Shown piece after piece: positions 1 to 11,323 of a DNA stretch of 64,000 bases. The DNA is from Pogona vitticeps. Lineage: Eukaryota; Chordata; Lepidosauria; Squamata; Agamidae. The position numbers were made by a program, and so were the translations under genes. The DNA lies in assembly GCF_051106095.1 (NCBI RefSeq), contig NC_135787.1:173995001-174059000 (forward strand), given 5' to 3'. Each line of letters begins with the position of its first letter. The stretch's first letter is position 1. Below the pieces are notes generated by a model, which saw only the letters and a list, made by a program, of their open reading frames with translations, made no database searches and was not told the DNA's origin.

Positions 1-220
1 ACAGGAGGGCTGGATAGCTCAGTGGTTTAGGTGGGAGTTCGATTCCCCACTGGGCCTCCTGAGAGAAGAGCCAGCCTATGTGGCCTTAGGCAAGCTGCAC
101 AGCCCCAGGGCACCCCCAGAAGAAGGGAACAGGAAACCACTTCTAAGTATTCTGTAGCTGGAAAACCCTGAAAAGGGTCTCCATAAGTTAAAATTGCCTT
201 GGTGGCTCATCATCACAGAA
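1..220 (+). repeat. tRNA-derived SINE (Sauria type)
   Basis: The copy runs in from the left edge. A tRNA-like head with an A-box-like part (tggatagctcagtgg) and a B-box-like part (gagttcgattcccc) is followed by a body ending in a BovB-like tail (gggtctccataagtt). A second copy with the same body lies at 4218-4450. It is not a tRNA gene, because the tRNA part passes straight into SINE body. Confidence 0.8.
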
Positions 221-1399
221 TGATGTCACTAAACTAGCCTTCTGTTTGTGCAGTATTCAAGCCAAATTAAAGTTGCAAAGGCATCTACATATACAGTACT
301 GTATACATATATTTATTTGGAAGCTCCTTCCATTGCTGAATGCAAGGGAGTTAAGTTGGATAATGAACAAGAAGCTTACATTTTATTTGATTTTATTGCC
401 TCTAAGGTACCGCTTCTAGAACTGGCCATATCATTAGGCAGTGAGGAGACTGCCTCAGGCAGCAGATTTGGGCATCATGAAATGGAAGCAATTTGTTATT
501 TAATTTATTGCTGTGTTTTTATGGGAAAGGAAGGAAGGGTGCTGGTGGAAATTTGATTACTCTGGTACTAACGTGGCTGGTTTTACAGAACAGGCCCTTT
601 GAGTTGGGTGAGGGGGGGAAGCCATTTGCTCTTTGGCCTCGGGCAGCCAAATACTGTACCTGGTTGCAGTTCTGAGTAAACCTGTGGTGTTTTTTTGCTT
701 CATGAGCCACTTTAATTCCCTAACCATACAGTATTTGAGGATATCTTGGAGCCAAAAAAAGGCTCTATCTCTTACCTCTAGAGCAAAAACCATAGCAGCG
801 CCTCTCTTGCTCTTCTACTCTCCATGCAAGTTTGCTTGCTGTTGGCAAGCAAAATAAATTATGCAGCTAAATTCTTCTGAAACGTGAGCCTGTGTCTGCC
901 CAGTTAGAATTAAGTCCCATAGCATGCAAGAGAGCTTTCTTTCTCCCAGGTGAGTATGGTGCTGCAGCCTAAATACATGTACTCAAGGCTTGAAAAAGTT
1001 ATTTTTCGGATTATAACTCCCCAAATCTCCTGTGCAACACAGCCAAGGACTTGAGTTGTAATCTAATACGAAACGTGCATTTATCTTAGAATAAGCCTGG
1101 TTGAAATCTATAAGAATTGCTTCTGTCTAGACTGAAGATTGCCTTGTCGAGCGCCTTTCTAAGCAGTTTCTAGTATCGTGTGTATCAAGCAGGGCTGGGA
1201 GAAAACTTTATTACATTTCCCTTTGCAAGCGGCAGCCACGGCCTGCTTAGGAAGTGGTTTCTCAACTTCAGTTATCAAAGTAGTAAAATCTCCAATACTT
1301 GGCACTTCACGTTGTCTCTCTGTGTGTGTGGTGTTTTTTTTTTAAAAAAGCATGACTTGGGCTGGGTTATAAACAAGGCGTGGGCTGGGGAGGCGAAGA
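221..1399. other. Intergenic or upstream sequence, no gene recognised
   Basis: No exon, RNA gene or clear repeat was recognised here. Short open frames occur at 248-856, but they resemble no protein I know and overlap one another on both strands. The stretch lies upstream of the likely RAB19 first exon and could hold its distal regulatory sequence. Confidence 0.4.
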
Positions 1400-1496
1400 C
1401 GCTGAACTTTTGAAACTCCATTTCCCATCAGGCGATAAGAAAGGCGGAAAAAAAAGTGGGAGGGGAAGACAACGCGAGCTATACCTGTCCGTGCAG
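1400..1496 (+). promoter_or_regulatory. RAB19: Probable RAB19 non-coding first exon and promoter region
   Basis: A locally GC-richer patch ends in a near-perfect splice donor, gtgcag then gtaagagg, at 1496/1497. The coding exon at 3908 is preceded by an acceptor-like tract ending catctag at about 3870. A non-coding exon spliced to the ATG exon is therefore likely, as in other RAB19 genes. The exon's start cannot be seen. RNA evidence would be needed to confirm it. Confidence 0.4.
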
Positions 1497-2675
1497 GTAA
1501 GAGGGAGAGGGATGAATAATAACAGGTGAATTAAGCCGGCCGTGGAGGCGGCGATGTTTCTTCTGGGGCTTTTGAGAGGTGTGCTTTTCATTGAGGAGTC
1601 TTAATGTTTTACAGCATTGATCAATGATTGTCTCTTTTTAAGTCTCTCAGAAAGAAAAACTTTCACGGGGCAGCGGGAAGCTGAAAACAGGAATTGCCCT
1701 CAGGGGAAGTAAGGATGGCTTCCCTTCTGTTGATAACGGGGAAGCCATTCTTTCTGTCCGTGTTTACTTGCTGGAGCTTGAGTTTGAAGGCAGGAAAGAC
1801 AGGGTTCTTTTTAATAAATGTATAAAAACGAAAACAGCAAGACGGGAGAGAAAACGCCTTCTGCCATTCTTCCCCCTCCCCATCATTCTACTAAATATAG
1901 ACGGTTAATCTTTCTGCTTTTTCTTTTTTAATTGTTTTTTTAAAAAGAAATGTAATCAATCCTTTCAATAGCAGTCTTAGTCTGAGAAGGCCGCCCTGGC
2001 TTCTTAACCTAAACCTTTTTCTTCAACAGAAGTTGGTTTCCCCATCTTCTAACTGAATATGATAAATTATTGTATGGGTACAATATATAATGGAAATAAT
2101 GTTATGAATATAAGAGTATGACCACATTGCAATATACTCCTCCAGTTACTCCTGGTTTAGCACAATGCAAATTGATTCAAAAATTTCCCACTGATGCAAC
2201 GTTATTGTATGCGGAACCAGAACCTGGAAAAATTTAACCACATATCTAGCCACAAGGTTGCCTGTGAAAAGCCCTGAGATTTGTTTCAGTTCTTGGAGGG
2301 AAACAACGCGATATCCTGAACATTCGTCCTGCGATTGGCAATCCTGACAGGATGCTGAGAACCCTGAAGAGTTGACAGTCATAGTTTTGACTGCTCTCTG
2401 TATGAGAGGTTACCTTTGTTTTTCTCCTGTTTGTGTTTTGGTTGCTGCTGCAGTTTACCTGTTGTTTTTTAAATGATTTTCATTGAAGTCTTGGTGTGTT
2501 TGTTTTTCTTGTTTATTACTATTCTCATGTTCCTGTTAGCTGTTTTGCATTTTTTTTAAAAGCAGCATTAAAAACACACTGTTATAAGAGTGTGTGATTT
2601 TGGTCTCAGAACATAATACTGTACTAGCATAAATTTGCATTTATTATTTGCAGCAGGTTTTTGCACACACTCATG

Positions 2676-2768
2676 GAATCATAGAATAATTGCATTGGAA
2701 GGAACCTATAAGGCCATCGAGTCCAACCTCCTCCTCAGTGCAGGAATCCCCATCAAGGCACTCATGTT
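2676..2768 (-). repeat. CR1 LINE 3'-end fragment
   Basis: The plus strand reads atcatagaataattg, then ggaaggaacctataaggcc and gagtccaacc. This is the reverse complement of the CR1 3' end, which characteristically closes with 'tctatgattctatg'-like repeats. It is a short 5'-truncated copy in RAB19 intron 1. Confidence 0.75.
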
Positions 2769-3214
2769 TGTTTAATTAGGCAACATCACAGTCAGAATTT
2801 GAAGGTCCATGTTGTATAGTGTAACTTGGGTATGCAGGATGAATGATCCTTGCTGGTTTCAAATTAGTATGGATGGGTTCAAAAATGAGTCTTGGAATAT
2901 TCCCCCCCCCCCCAAGTTCAATGGTATTTGGGGGTGGAAGTGTGGTGGGAATGTGGCTGGGAATTTTTCTCCAGCAAAAAAATGTTGTGTGCTACCATTC
3001 TTGTAATGCAAAATATTTTGGTCTTGAATAGGCAGTTATGACCTTTGCTTCTCCATATTTCTCTTCCTGGTGAAGATGAAAACTGTTCCAGTCAACACTG
3101 TTGCCTCCCTCCACCCCCTTTTGGATGCTTATTAGAAGTGTGGTTCCAGGGACTGTCATTCTGAGCCTATGCATTTCAAAAGTTACTACTGTACTGTTTG
3201 CAAGACTCACAGTA

Positions 3215-3385
3215 ATGTAGACTAGGGTGCAGGAGTCCTGGGTTTGAAACTCTGCCACCCCTGGATATTCACTAGGGGGTTGGGACTGGTAAAACTGCCC
3301 CTTGAATATGTTATTTACCTTGCAAGCTGAGTTAGTGTTGTCAATCAATTTCAACTTGATGGCGTAAATCATAACAACCCACTGC
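3215..3385 (+). repeat. tRNA-derived SINE with BovB-like tail
   Basis: A tRNA-like start (gactagggtgcaggagtcc, then gggtttgaaactctg) is followed by a body closing with tttcaacttgatggcg and cataacaac. That closing sequence is the BovB-like tail shared by Sauria SINEs. A related, clearer copy sits at 21905-22085. Confidence 0.65.
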
Positions 3386-3907
3386 ACCCAGTCGAAATGC
3401 ACAATCTCAACAAACTTGGAATCTCTTGAACGTTTGTGATTTGAACTATAAAATTGGCAGGCTTAGTTTCCGCTGGAACGTTGTTACAGTGGCCCATACA
3501 GTTTATGAATAAACAAGATGGGACTAACAAGGGGAGAGTCAGTCTGTTGGAAACCTGCAGTTAAGAAAACCGGATCTACTGGAGTTACAGACAAAGCCTT
3601 TTGGCAGTCTCCCAATCCCCATTGTTCCTGCTGTTTCCTTCTGTAGTGAAACTTTTCCATCCTCTTCAACAGCCCTGGTTAATAATAATGATGTTTTAAA
3701 AGAAAATAGCACAAATTTTGGGATTTGTAGTCCAAAAAGGGATATTTTTTAAAATAAAAAGCTCTGTTACAAAAATAATTGGGAAAGAGAAGCTCTCATC
3801 AATTAAATAATTTGCTTCTCTTTAGCTGTTTGGTCACTTTGTGAATGCTTTCTTCATCGCACTTCATCTAGGGCCAACGCAAAAAGTTACCTAGGAAAAG
3901 GAGAGTC

Positions 3908-4102
3908 ATGGCATATATCAACTCTGAGATGGATGAGGCCTTTGACTATCTATTCAAAATTATTTTGATTGGAGATTCAAATGTGGGGAAGACTTGCGTG
4001 GTCCATCGCTTCAAATCGGGGCAGTACAATACAAAACAGCAAAACACGATTGGAGTGGACTTCACAGTCCGTTCACTGGAGATTGATGGCAAGGCAGTGA
4101 AG
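3908..4102 (+). CDS. RAB19: RAB19 coding exon 1
   Basis: Residues 1-65, with start codon, P-loop and switch I. The donor is aag/gtaagtag, at a codon boundary. The bases just upstream (ggccaacgc to gagagtc) look like the 3' part of the same exon after an acceptor at about 3870. Confidence 0.95.
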
Positions 4103-5757
4103 GTAAGTAGTACATGTTTCTTGCAGAGAAATAGCCTCAAGATATAGATATAGGCAACTCTCCAACCAGAGCGACAGGGAAGAATAGAGATGTGTTTGTA
4201 ACACTCCAGTTCTTATCCTGGCTGGTTGGATTGCTCAGTGGTTTAGGCATCCAACTGTGGAGCCAATGGTTGGGAGTTTGATTCCCACTGTGTCTCCTGC
4301 GAGTAGAGCCAGCCTGTGTGGCCTTGGGCAAGCTGCACAGTCCCAGGGAATCCCCAGAAGTAGAGAATGGAAAACCATTTCTAAGTACTCTCTACCTAGA
4401 AAACCCTGAAAAGGGTCATTATGAGTCAGAATTGATAGCACATTAATTATTATCATTACTTCTCATCCCAGTAGTCATTGCCCAAATGCCTTGCCTGATT
4501 GTCTTTTACCCATAGCTTCAAAAATCTTGTTTCCTCCTGCTAATATGCTCACTGTGAAATTCTGGGAATTGTAGTCCAAAAGATTCAAGTTAGAGGACAC
4601 AATAACCTAACTGAGTTTAATTTGAGATGAATGGATTATGGTTTTAATGCATTAAGGTAAACATGAAATTAAACATTAAAGCCTGTGTCCTCTTAGGGAA
4701 ATGTGGGCATAACACTCTGCATAAACTCAGGCTTATAATTGTATGAAAATTGGCCCATTGAAAGCAATGGGACTTTTGCATACACAAGCAGGGCATTCAT
4801 ACCCCCAGGGCAAAAACTAGAGAAAGAACACCTGCATGTACAATGGACTGTTGCCCACACAATAAAAATGAAGAGTTTTCTGACCTAAGTTGTTAGTTCT
4901 GACAGAAATCCTAGGAGAAGATAGCATATGTTGCAGTGCTTGACCATGTTTCTCTTCCCCCCCCCCGGGGGGGGCATTTGTGGTTGCATACTTCTCCAAA
5001 TTAGAATGTTTTGTTAGTTTTATTTAAATTGGCTTCTGCAACTGGGCACTTTTTTTGAGGATCTGAACCACAAATATCACAATTCAGTTGTTTGCTGCGG
5101 ATGATGGGCTTTGCAGTACACATCTAGAAAGTGCTGGGTTACAGAGTGCTGCCTTAAAGCATGCATTTGACACCCTGTTCAATTAAGCGTCGACCATGAT
5201 CTTCCCTTTTTTTCCCTTCTTCCCTACAACCATGATAACATTTGTATTCACTCAGCCTTCAAACACTGGATTGAAAAACAAAAACGACTCAAGTATTACA
5301 CGTTCATTTCAGTTGGAAGACATTGATCCACTGCCCTGCTGAAGTGCGGTAATAACTGGCCATAAAGATCAGCCAGTAGATAAGGTGGAGAGTCTTGAAA
5401 TATTTCGTGCAACTCTAAGCACGCAGAGAACATTTTTCTGCAATATTTATTGGGTAGTTGCATCTTCTGACTCTTACCCTAGAAGTATAAAAGTGGAAAT
5501 CTAGTATATCATCAGCATAATCATCCAGAGAGAGAGAGAAAATGCCTTGCATTAACACAAATTTTGCAAGCTATATGAAAGTCTTTAAATCCTCCCACCT
5601 TCATTTTTTTCTGACTGATGTTGCTAATTATCCTCTGCTTCTTTCTTCCCACAGTTAAGTCTTTAAAGGCAGGTCCACGAGGTGTGCTGTGCTCAACTCA
5701 TGTTGTGTCTGGCCACCACTGTGTGGCTGTGGCAGTTTTATGGTGCTGCCAGTGAAT

Positions 5758-5804
<47 letters not shown>

Positions 5805-8579
5805 TATCCCACCCATCTGGTCTGGTCGACCACTCTGGGCGGCTTCCAATAAGGTGTATACGATAAAACATAAGGATTTTACAAACAGTTCATAACACAT
5901 ACAATAATAAAACAAATAATAAATGAAAGAAAAAAATAAAGAATTAAATATTGACAGGAGGGAAGGCCTGAACATACAACCATGTTTTTAGTTGACTCTT
6001 AAAAGTGCCTAGCGTAGGGGCCGCACGAATCACTGGAGGAAAGTTATTCCAGAGGCAAGGAGCCACCACCGAGAAGGCCCGGTTTCGTGTTAGATGTTAA
6101 ACAACATTGGGGAAATTTAGAAGTAAAGCCTGCCCTCTCCTATTTCAGCTGGATGGTGATTGCAGTGATGAGCTCCCCTTCTCCTCTTGGCCATGGCTCA
6201 CACTCTGTCCATGTCTTCACTGTTGGTTATAGCTCCAGCAAAACAGATAAGCTGCACCTATTGAAGCTTTTAAAGTTGTGGGTAATGTTAAACTAATTAG
6301 ATCAAATCATGATGTTATTTGTAATTTGGCTAAAAGTTAACAGATAGGCTTTATGAGTGAAAAACTAGCATCCAGGTTTTGCAGCTGAGTAGAATGCAGT
6401 ACATGTAAGCTATCTGAAAGCACATGCTATAAGAAAGAGATATCTTTCAGCATCTAAGGAAAGTCTTCTTATAATCATATCATGTAGTAAACAAGACATT
6501 GGCTAAAGGGTTAAAATATTCTTAGAGACCGAGGGCTTCTGATAAATAGGAACAACTGGAATGTATTTTTTGCTATTTCTGTTCTAGATTATTTGCATCC
6601 TGCTTTCCAACACTTAAAATTCATTCAAACTATAAGATTAAATTTGAGGAACCCACCAATGTAAAAATAAAAGTTTCCAGAGGATAATAATGGATGTGTT
6701 CTCAACTTGTAACTAGGGTTCCTTCATTTTCTTATCTTGGGCAGCATATTTTAGAAATGTTACTTCATTCATTAATGTTAAATTACTTAATTGGTTACTC
6801 TTGGATCTTTACTGATAATATAAGCAGAATATTTTCCATTCAGCAGAATATCTTGAGTTGCCATGTGTGTGTTCATATATGACTTCAGTTTGGAAGCTAT
6901 ATTTCCGTTTGCTCTGAAAGGAAAAAGTTAATTCGAGTTTCTTTCTTTTGTTTGTTTGTTTGTTTGATTCAGATACAGGTGTGGGATACTGCAGGACAAG
7001 AACGCTTCCGGACAATAACCCAAAGTTATTATCGCAGTGCACATGGTGCTATCCTTGCCTATGACATGACCAGGAGGTCTACTTTTGAGTCTATTCCTCA
7101 TTGGATTCATGAGATAGAAAAATATGGAGCAGCTAATCTAGTCTTGATGTTGATAGGTAAGTATTGGGTTTTTCTCTCCAGAGTATGCTTTTCGGCTTCT
7201 CTGCCTCATCTTGGTCCTCAACTCTGTGCCAACTTTTATTTGAGCAATGAAAAGAAAAACAGAATATATGGCCTGGTCCTGCCATTAGGCAGAATGAATC
7301 AGTGGGCGCAGATGGCAGGAATAAGGAGCAACAGTGAAGGATGGGAGACAAAATTATGAATGATATGTATATAATTTAGGCTGCTGCCCTCAGCTATGGC
7401 CGAGGAAGACACTACCTTATCAAGAGCAGGGTTCATCCATTACCTTAATTAGCCAGAAGGGAAGTGTGGGTAGTTTATTGCCTTAAGGACTGGATTCTAA
7501 GGATTTCTACTAGTAGGGAAATGCCACTGAACTTGATGAGATTTTGGTCCAAACCAAAATGTTTTGGATCAGGCTGTTGTTCTTTAGGAAGTTCGGAATG
7601 TTAACAACAATCCAGAAGTTAAATTGAGCCCAATCATGGGGGGGGGGGGACCAATGAAATTTTCCTAATCTGGAAACAGGACATCAAGACTTGGAGGACA
7701 GGTTCCATTTTTGGGATGATCTCTTCTGTGGCAACTGCAGCTGGCAAATGTTGTTTCTTTTATATATCACCTTCCTTCCAAGAAGCTTGTGGTAGCATAA
7801 AAGGTTCTTCTTGATTTTTATCCTCTCAAAACCCTGTAAGGGAAATTATAGACTGAGATGTAGTGACTCGCCCAAGGTAGAGATGGGGAAGGTTTAGAAA
7901 AAAATATTTATAGTTTGCTACCTCTTGACGTGTTCTTATTGAGACAGAGATATAAAGTTAATGAACAATTGAATTGTCACCTCTTTTCTACTTTCTATAA
8001 TGGCCTTGAATTTCCTATTGAGCTTTGTGATTTTGTAGGGCTTTGAAGCCACCTCTTTCCAGACCTTTTCCAACACATTACCTACGATGGGTCCTTTGCT
8101 GTGGTAGTTAAGTCTCCTTGATGCCATTAAGGGACCAGCTGTGTATCAATGAGATTTCTTTTCTCCTTGGTCCATCATACTCCACCCTCTCCCAACTTAC
8201 TAAAATTCCATGTTCCTCACTCGCCCGGTCCCATCACAGAGTTACCAAATCATATAAACATAACTGGTCATATCACCAGAGTCTGAATTTTTTTTTTTAA
8301 ACCCAATTTAAAGGGAACAAGTCAGATGAAGCAGAGAAGCGGCAAGTCCTCTTTGAAGACGCATGCACGCTAGCAGAGAAGTATGGTCTTCTGGCTGTAT
8401 TGGAGACGTCTGCCAAAGAGGCACAAAATGTTGATGAGGTCTTCATATTGATGGCTAAAGAGCTGATAGCTCGGAATACTTTGCAGCTTCACGGGGAAAG
8501 CGGCCCTTCCGATAACATCCATCTAGACAGCCGGCCAGTGATTGCTGCTCGGACTGAGAACTCCAATTGCTCATGTTGA
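3908..8579 (+). CDS. RAB19: RAB19, small Rab GTPase (3 coding exons, 214 aa)
   Basis: This is a membrane-traffic GTPase of the Rab family. The coding exons are 3908-4102, 6973-7156 and 8314-8579, with GT-AG introns and phases that join without a break (645 bp with the stop). Visible motifs: P-loop GDSNVGKT at residues 22-29, switch I Thr47 in NTIGVDF, WDTAGQE at 69-75, NKSD at 128-131, ETSAK at 157-161, and a C-terminal CSC at 212-214 that fits double geranylgeranylation. The segment [15 protein letters not shown] and the LFEDAC and [14 protein letters not shown] blocks fit RAB19 and differ from its relative RAB43. Length is close to human RAB19 (217 aa). MKRN1 lies next door in tail-to-tail orientation, as in human 7q34, which supports orthology. 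The ATG at 3908 is the only one that gives the Rab N-terminus. Confidence 0.96.
4218..4450 (+). repeat. tRNA-derived SINE (Sauria type)
   Basis: The head is ggttggattgctcagtgg and the B-box-like part is gggagtttgattccc. The body closely matches the copy at 1-220 (gagccagcctgtgtggcc, gaaaaccctgaaaagggtc) and the tail is BovB-like (cattatgagtcagaattg). Confidence 0.85.
5755..6085 (-). repeat. LINE-type 3'-end fragment with TTTA microsatellite
   Basis: A run of about twelve ttta units is followed by atatcccacccatctgg, then actctgggcggcttcc and a long A-rich tract. The end is gaatcactggaggaaag and cagaggcaaggagcc. The same arrangement recurs at 22683-22990 and in part at 43940-44010. Read on the minus strand, the microsatellite is the 3' tail. 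It is probably a CR1/L2-clade element, but I cannot name the family. Confidence 0.55.
6944..6972 (+). repeat. TTTG microsatellite at RAB19 acceptor
   Basis: Tandem tttg units run up to the acceptor cag at 6970-6972. They form most of the pyrimidine tract of the RAB19 exon 2 splice site. Confidence 0.8.
6973..7156 (+). CDS. RAB19: RAB19 coding exon 2
   Basis: Residues 66-126 plus one base of Gly127. It starts [10 protein letters not shown], matching [10 protein letters not shown] of human RAB19, which selects the first of two acceptors 6 nt apart (6972 rather than 6978). The donor is ttgatag/gtaagt. Confidence 0.94.
7157..8313 (+). other. RAB19 intron between coding exons 2 and 3
   Basis: No exon was seen. 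It contains a degraded interspersed repeat at 7745-7885, a G homopolymer near 7640 and a T-run near 8290. The acceptor at 8312-8313 (tttaaag/gg) is unusual because the T-run is separated from the AG by purine-rich bases. Confidence 0.6.
7745..7885. repeat. Degraded interspersed repeat of unnamed family
   Basis: The order caccttccttccaagaag, ttttatcctctcaaaac and ctgtaagggaaattatag recurs in better form at 26755-26885 (cctttcttccaagg, attttatcctcac, ctatgaggtagg) and at 49445-49605. The family is widespread in reptiles and birds. I cannot assign its class. Confidence 0.4.
8314..8579 (+). CDS. RAB19: RAB19 coding exon 3 with stop
   Basis: It completes Gly127 and runs to residue 214 and the TGA at 8577-8579. 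It carries NKSD (128-131), ETSAK (157-161) and the terminal Cys-Ser-Cys prenylation signal. Confidence 0.94.
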
Positions 8580-9360
8580 AGAGATGATTGAGGGGAAGAA
8601 GCAACTGAAGTGAATCTTGAGGCCTTGTCCATTAGGAGAAAAGCCTCCCTTCTAACCTTGTGTTGTCACTGTCTCAGTGTATAATTCAGCCACGCAGTTC
8701 TGGTTCAATTGTCACCATCCTGAAACAGATGTTTCTCTTTCTTTTGATGGTCAAAGCGGATTGAAGTGGCTTTTGACTGCAGAGAACATCTCTTAGAAAC
8801 CTTGTGCTTAATTGGAAAGAGAACGGTGTATACTTTTGACAGAAGGTGGTAGCTGTCTTTGTGGCTACATGAAGAACTACCCTATCGGGTTTCTGTTGGT
8901 TTTCACCAGTGATGTGTGGGGAAGAATCTGGGTTTATCTGTCAGTGACTAATTACTGCTTTTCCTGCATATGTTCAGCTCAGAGTTGGTAGGGTTTAAAA
9001 TGGCAATTTAGCCACAGTAGTGTAGCTAAACGTTAAAACAGTGGTTTTGAATGTTTACATTGAAGTTGACTCTCCAGCAAAGTAAACCCAGTACTTTTGT
9101 AGCAAACGAGACTTATGACTGACCTATTCATTTTCCTCCTTTCCTCTGCCATCAGCAACGAATGCTAAGAAAGATATTTAATGAGGGACCTCTAATTATT
9201 GTGATATTTTCTTGCTCGTCTTGTGCAGTCCTCCCATTGGCACTGAGTGGTTGTGATTGTAACAAACTGTAACTAAAAGCATGTGGTTGTGATTGTAACA
9301 AACTGTAACTAAAAGGAATGTGCTGCCTTTTTGAAATTAAACCTTGACTTGAAGTTACTA
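8580..9360 (+). other. RAB19: RAB19 3' UTR (probable)
   Basis: About 780 bases free of recognised repeats follow the stop. A poly(A) signal variant attaaa at 9336-9341 is followed by a T/G-rich stretch (gagttttctgctgc). An aataaa at about 9583 could be used as an alternative. A 33-bp unit is duplicated in tandem at 9247-9315. Confidence 0.5.
9247..9315. repeat. Tandem duplication in RAB19 3' UTR
   Basis: The unit beginning gtggttgtgattgtaac occurs at 9247-9279 and again, identical over 33 bases, at 9283-9315 (period 36). This points to a recent slippage or duplication event near the poly(A) signal. Confidence 0.9.
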
Positions 9361-10069
9361 CCATTTGAGTTTTCTGCTGCTTTTTAATGACTCCTCAGAG
9401 TCTGCTCCCCCACTATCAAGACTATAGCAAACTTCATCAAATGAAACATTTTTGACCACTTTAAAGGATACTGAAACTGGAATCATCAAAATATTTAGTC
9501 TTTACTGTGAAAGATACAGGGTAGCTCAGAGGCTGGGAATAATGTGCCACAAGTAACCTCACCTGTAACTTGTTACTTTCTGGAATAAAAGGAGCATAAC
9601 AATATTATTTTTGTAAAATAGTATAACTATACTGCTTGTAACAACTGATGTTTATTTAAGCATTGCTTTCAGACATTTTGAACCATTTCTGTTTTTAAGT
9701 GTGTGTATTTTTCCGATAACGCTAACATAATGGTAACATGCTAGTTTTTAAATAACAAGTAATACAGTATGTAGTGATAATGAGTTATAATGAGCTGACT
9801 TAAAATACTAACATGGATCAACTTTTGAAATCAGCTTTAAATGTCTCAAGCTGCTTGGTAACTGATTTTTCTATGTACCAATCAGTGCCCTGTAATAACA
9901 GGAACATGTTAATAATTCGCTTTCAGGAAGTAGTTATAGGAATGTTTCTGTATTCATTCTTTTCTAAGTTACTAGCAATACTTGTATGCACTTGGGATTC
10001 AGGGGTGGGTGATGAATTTGGGTCTTTGTTTATGGGACAGGGAAGTTGTCTATGGCTTGGATCTGGACT
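9361..10069. other. Intergenic, nothing recognised
   Basis: AT-rich sequence downstream of RAB19. It includes an aataaa at about 9583, but no gene and no repeat that I can name. Confidence 0.4.
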
Positions 10070-10870
10070 TGCTGTTGTTTAGTCATTAAGTCGTGTCTGA
10101 CTCTTTGTGACCGCATGGACCAGAGCACACCAGCCCATCCTGTCTTCCACTGCCTCCCAGAGTTTGGTCAAATTCATGTTGGTAGCTTCAGTGACACTGT
10201 TCAATCATCTCGTCATCTGTCATCCCCTTCTCTTGCCTTCACACTTTCCCAACATCAGGGTGTTTTCCAGGGAGTCTTCTCTTCTCATGAGATGGCCAAA
10301 GTATTGGAGCCTCAGCTTCAGGATCTGTCCTTCCAGTGAGCACTCAGGGTTGATTTCCTTTAGAATTGATAGGTTTGATCTCCTTGCAGTCCAGGGGACT
10401 TTCAAGAGTTTCCTCCAGCATCACAATTCAAAAGCATTAATTCTTCAGCGGTCAGCCTTCTTTATGGTCCAGCTCACACTTCCATACAACACTACTGGAA
10501 AAACCATAGCTTTGACTATGTGGACCTTTGTTGGCAAGGTGATGTCTCTGCTTTTGAAGAAGCTGTCTAGGTTTGTCATTGCTTTCCTCCCAAGAAGCAG
10601 GTGTCTTTTAATTTCATGGCTGCTGTCACCATCTGCAGTGATCATGGAGCCCAAGAAAGTAAAATCTGCCACTGCCTCCATATCTTCCCCTTCTATTTGC
10701 CAGGAGGTGATGGGACCAGTGGCCATGATCTTAAGTTGTTTTGTTTTGTTGATTTTTGAGCTTCAGACCATTTTTTGCGTTCTCTTCTTTCATCCTCATT
10801 AAGAGGTTCTTTAATCCCTCCTCATTTTCTGCCATCAGAGTGGTATCATCTGCATATCTGATGGATCTGG
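10070..10870 (-). mobile_element. BovB LINE 3' fragment
   Basis: Read on the minus strand, the piece encodes the C-terminal part of the BovB (RTE clade) reverse transcriptase. Visible blocks are GHLMRREDSLENTLMLGK near 10220-10300, DFTFLGSMITADGDSSHEI near 10600, and VVLYGSVSWTIKK near 10460. The plus strand begins with the typical reversed BovB 3' end (gttgtttagtcattaagtc, tgtctgactctttgtgacc). It is 5'-truncated and split over several reading frames, so it is not functional. The 231-aa open frame on the plus strand here is antisense to BovB. Confidence 0.93.
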
Positions 10871-11017
10871 ACTTAGTCATTCTTAAGTAAACACCTTGAA
10901 CCAGTGGGACTTAATTTAGTCATTAGCTTGTTGGTTTCACTGAGTTTACTTGAAGTACTTCTAGGTCTGTACAGAACCTTTGGTATAGGACCAAACCAGT
11001 CTCACCTCCACCCAGCT

Positions 11018-11115
11018 GGTACCCTCCAGATATATTGGACTGCAGCTTCTATAACGTCTAGCCAACTTCACCAATGGAAGATGTATCTAGAGCACCAGGG
11101 GTGCATCAAGTTGCT
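11018..11115. mobile_element. Short hAT-like non-autonomous element, degraded
   Basis: ctggtaccctccagatatattggactgcagc opens the copy, and accaggggtgcatcaagttg closes it. This resembles the common 'ccctccagatgttttggactacaactcccat' palindromic hAT MITE. No target duplication is visible. Confidence 0.4.
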
Positions 11116-11323
11116 AATTTTCTTGTTCTACATCTACCAGATGCCCTTTTAGAAGAACTAGCTTCTACATAACATCTTAATATGGAAAAAAAAGTTGTAC
11201 GTTTTTCGGGTTGTTTGGCTGTGTTGTGGAAGGAACATAGGTGTGCTCTTTTGCTTCAGAGTGTTTATAGTTTCCAGGTCTGTCTTACCGTTTCCTCCCT
11301 GTAGAGGTGTTCAGTGTATTATT

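Larger units (their letters stand above)
4103..6972 (+). other. RAB19 intron between coding exons 1 and 2
   Basis: The intron holds a Sauria SINE (4218-4450), a TTTA microsatellite with a LINE-type 3' fragment (5755-6085) and a C/G homopolymer pair near 4960. No further exon was recognised. It ends in a TTTG microsatellite that serves as the polypyrimidine tract. Confidence 0.6.

Noticed and set aside
1-60. Possible tRNA gene at the left edge
   Set aside because: A- and B-box-like parts are present, but the sequence continues as a SINE body also found at 4218, and the anticodon arm is not intact.
3908-4147. RAB43 as the identity of the GTPase
   Set aside because: RAB43 differs in the P-loop and in the region after switch [17 protein letters not shown], the C-terminal CSC and the MKRN1 neighbour fit RAB19.
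10107-10802. 231-aa open frame on the plus strand
   Set aside because: It is antisense to a BovB reverse-transcriptase fragment, and the minus strand gives the recognisable BovB residues.
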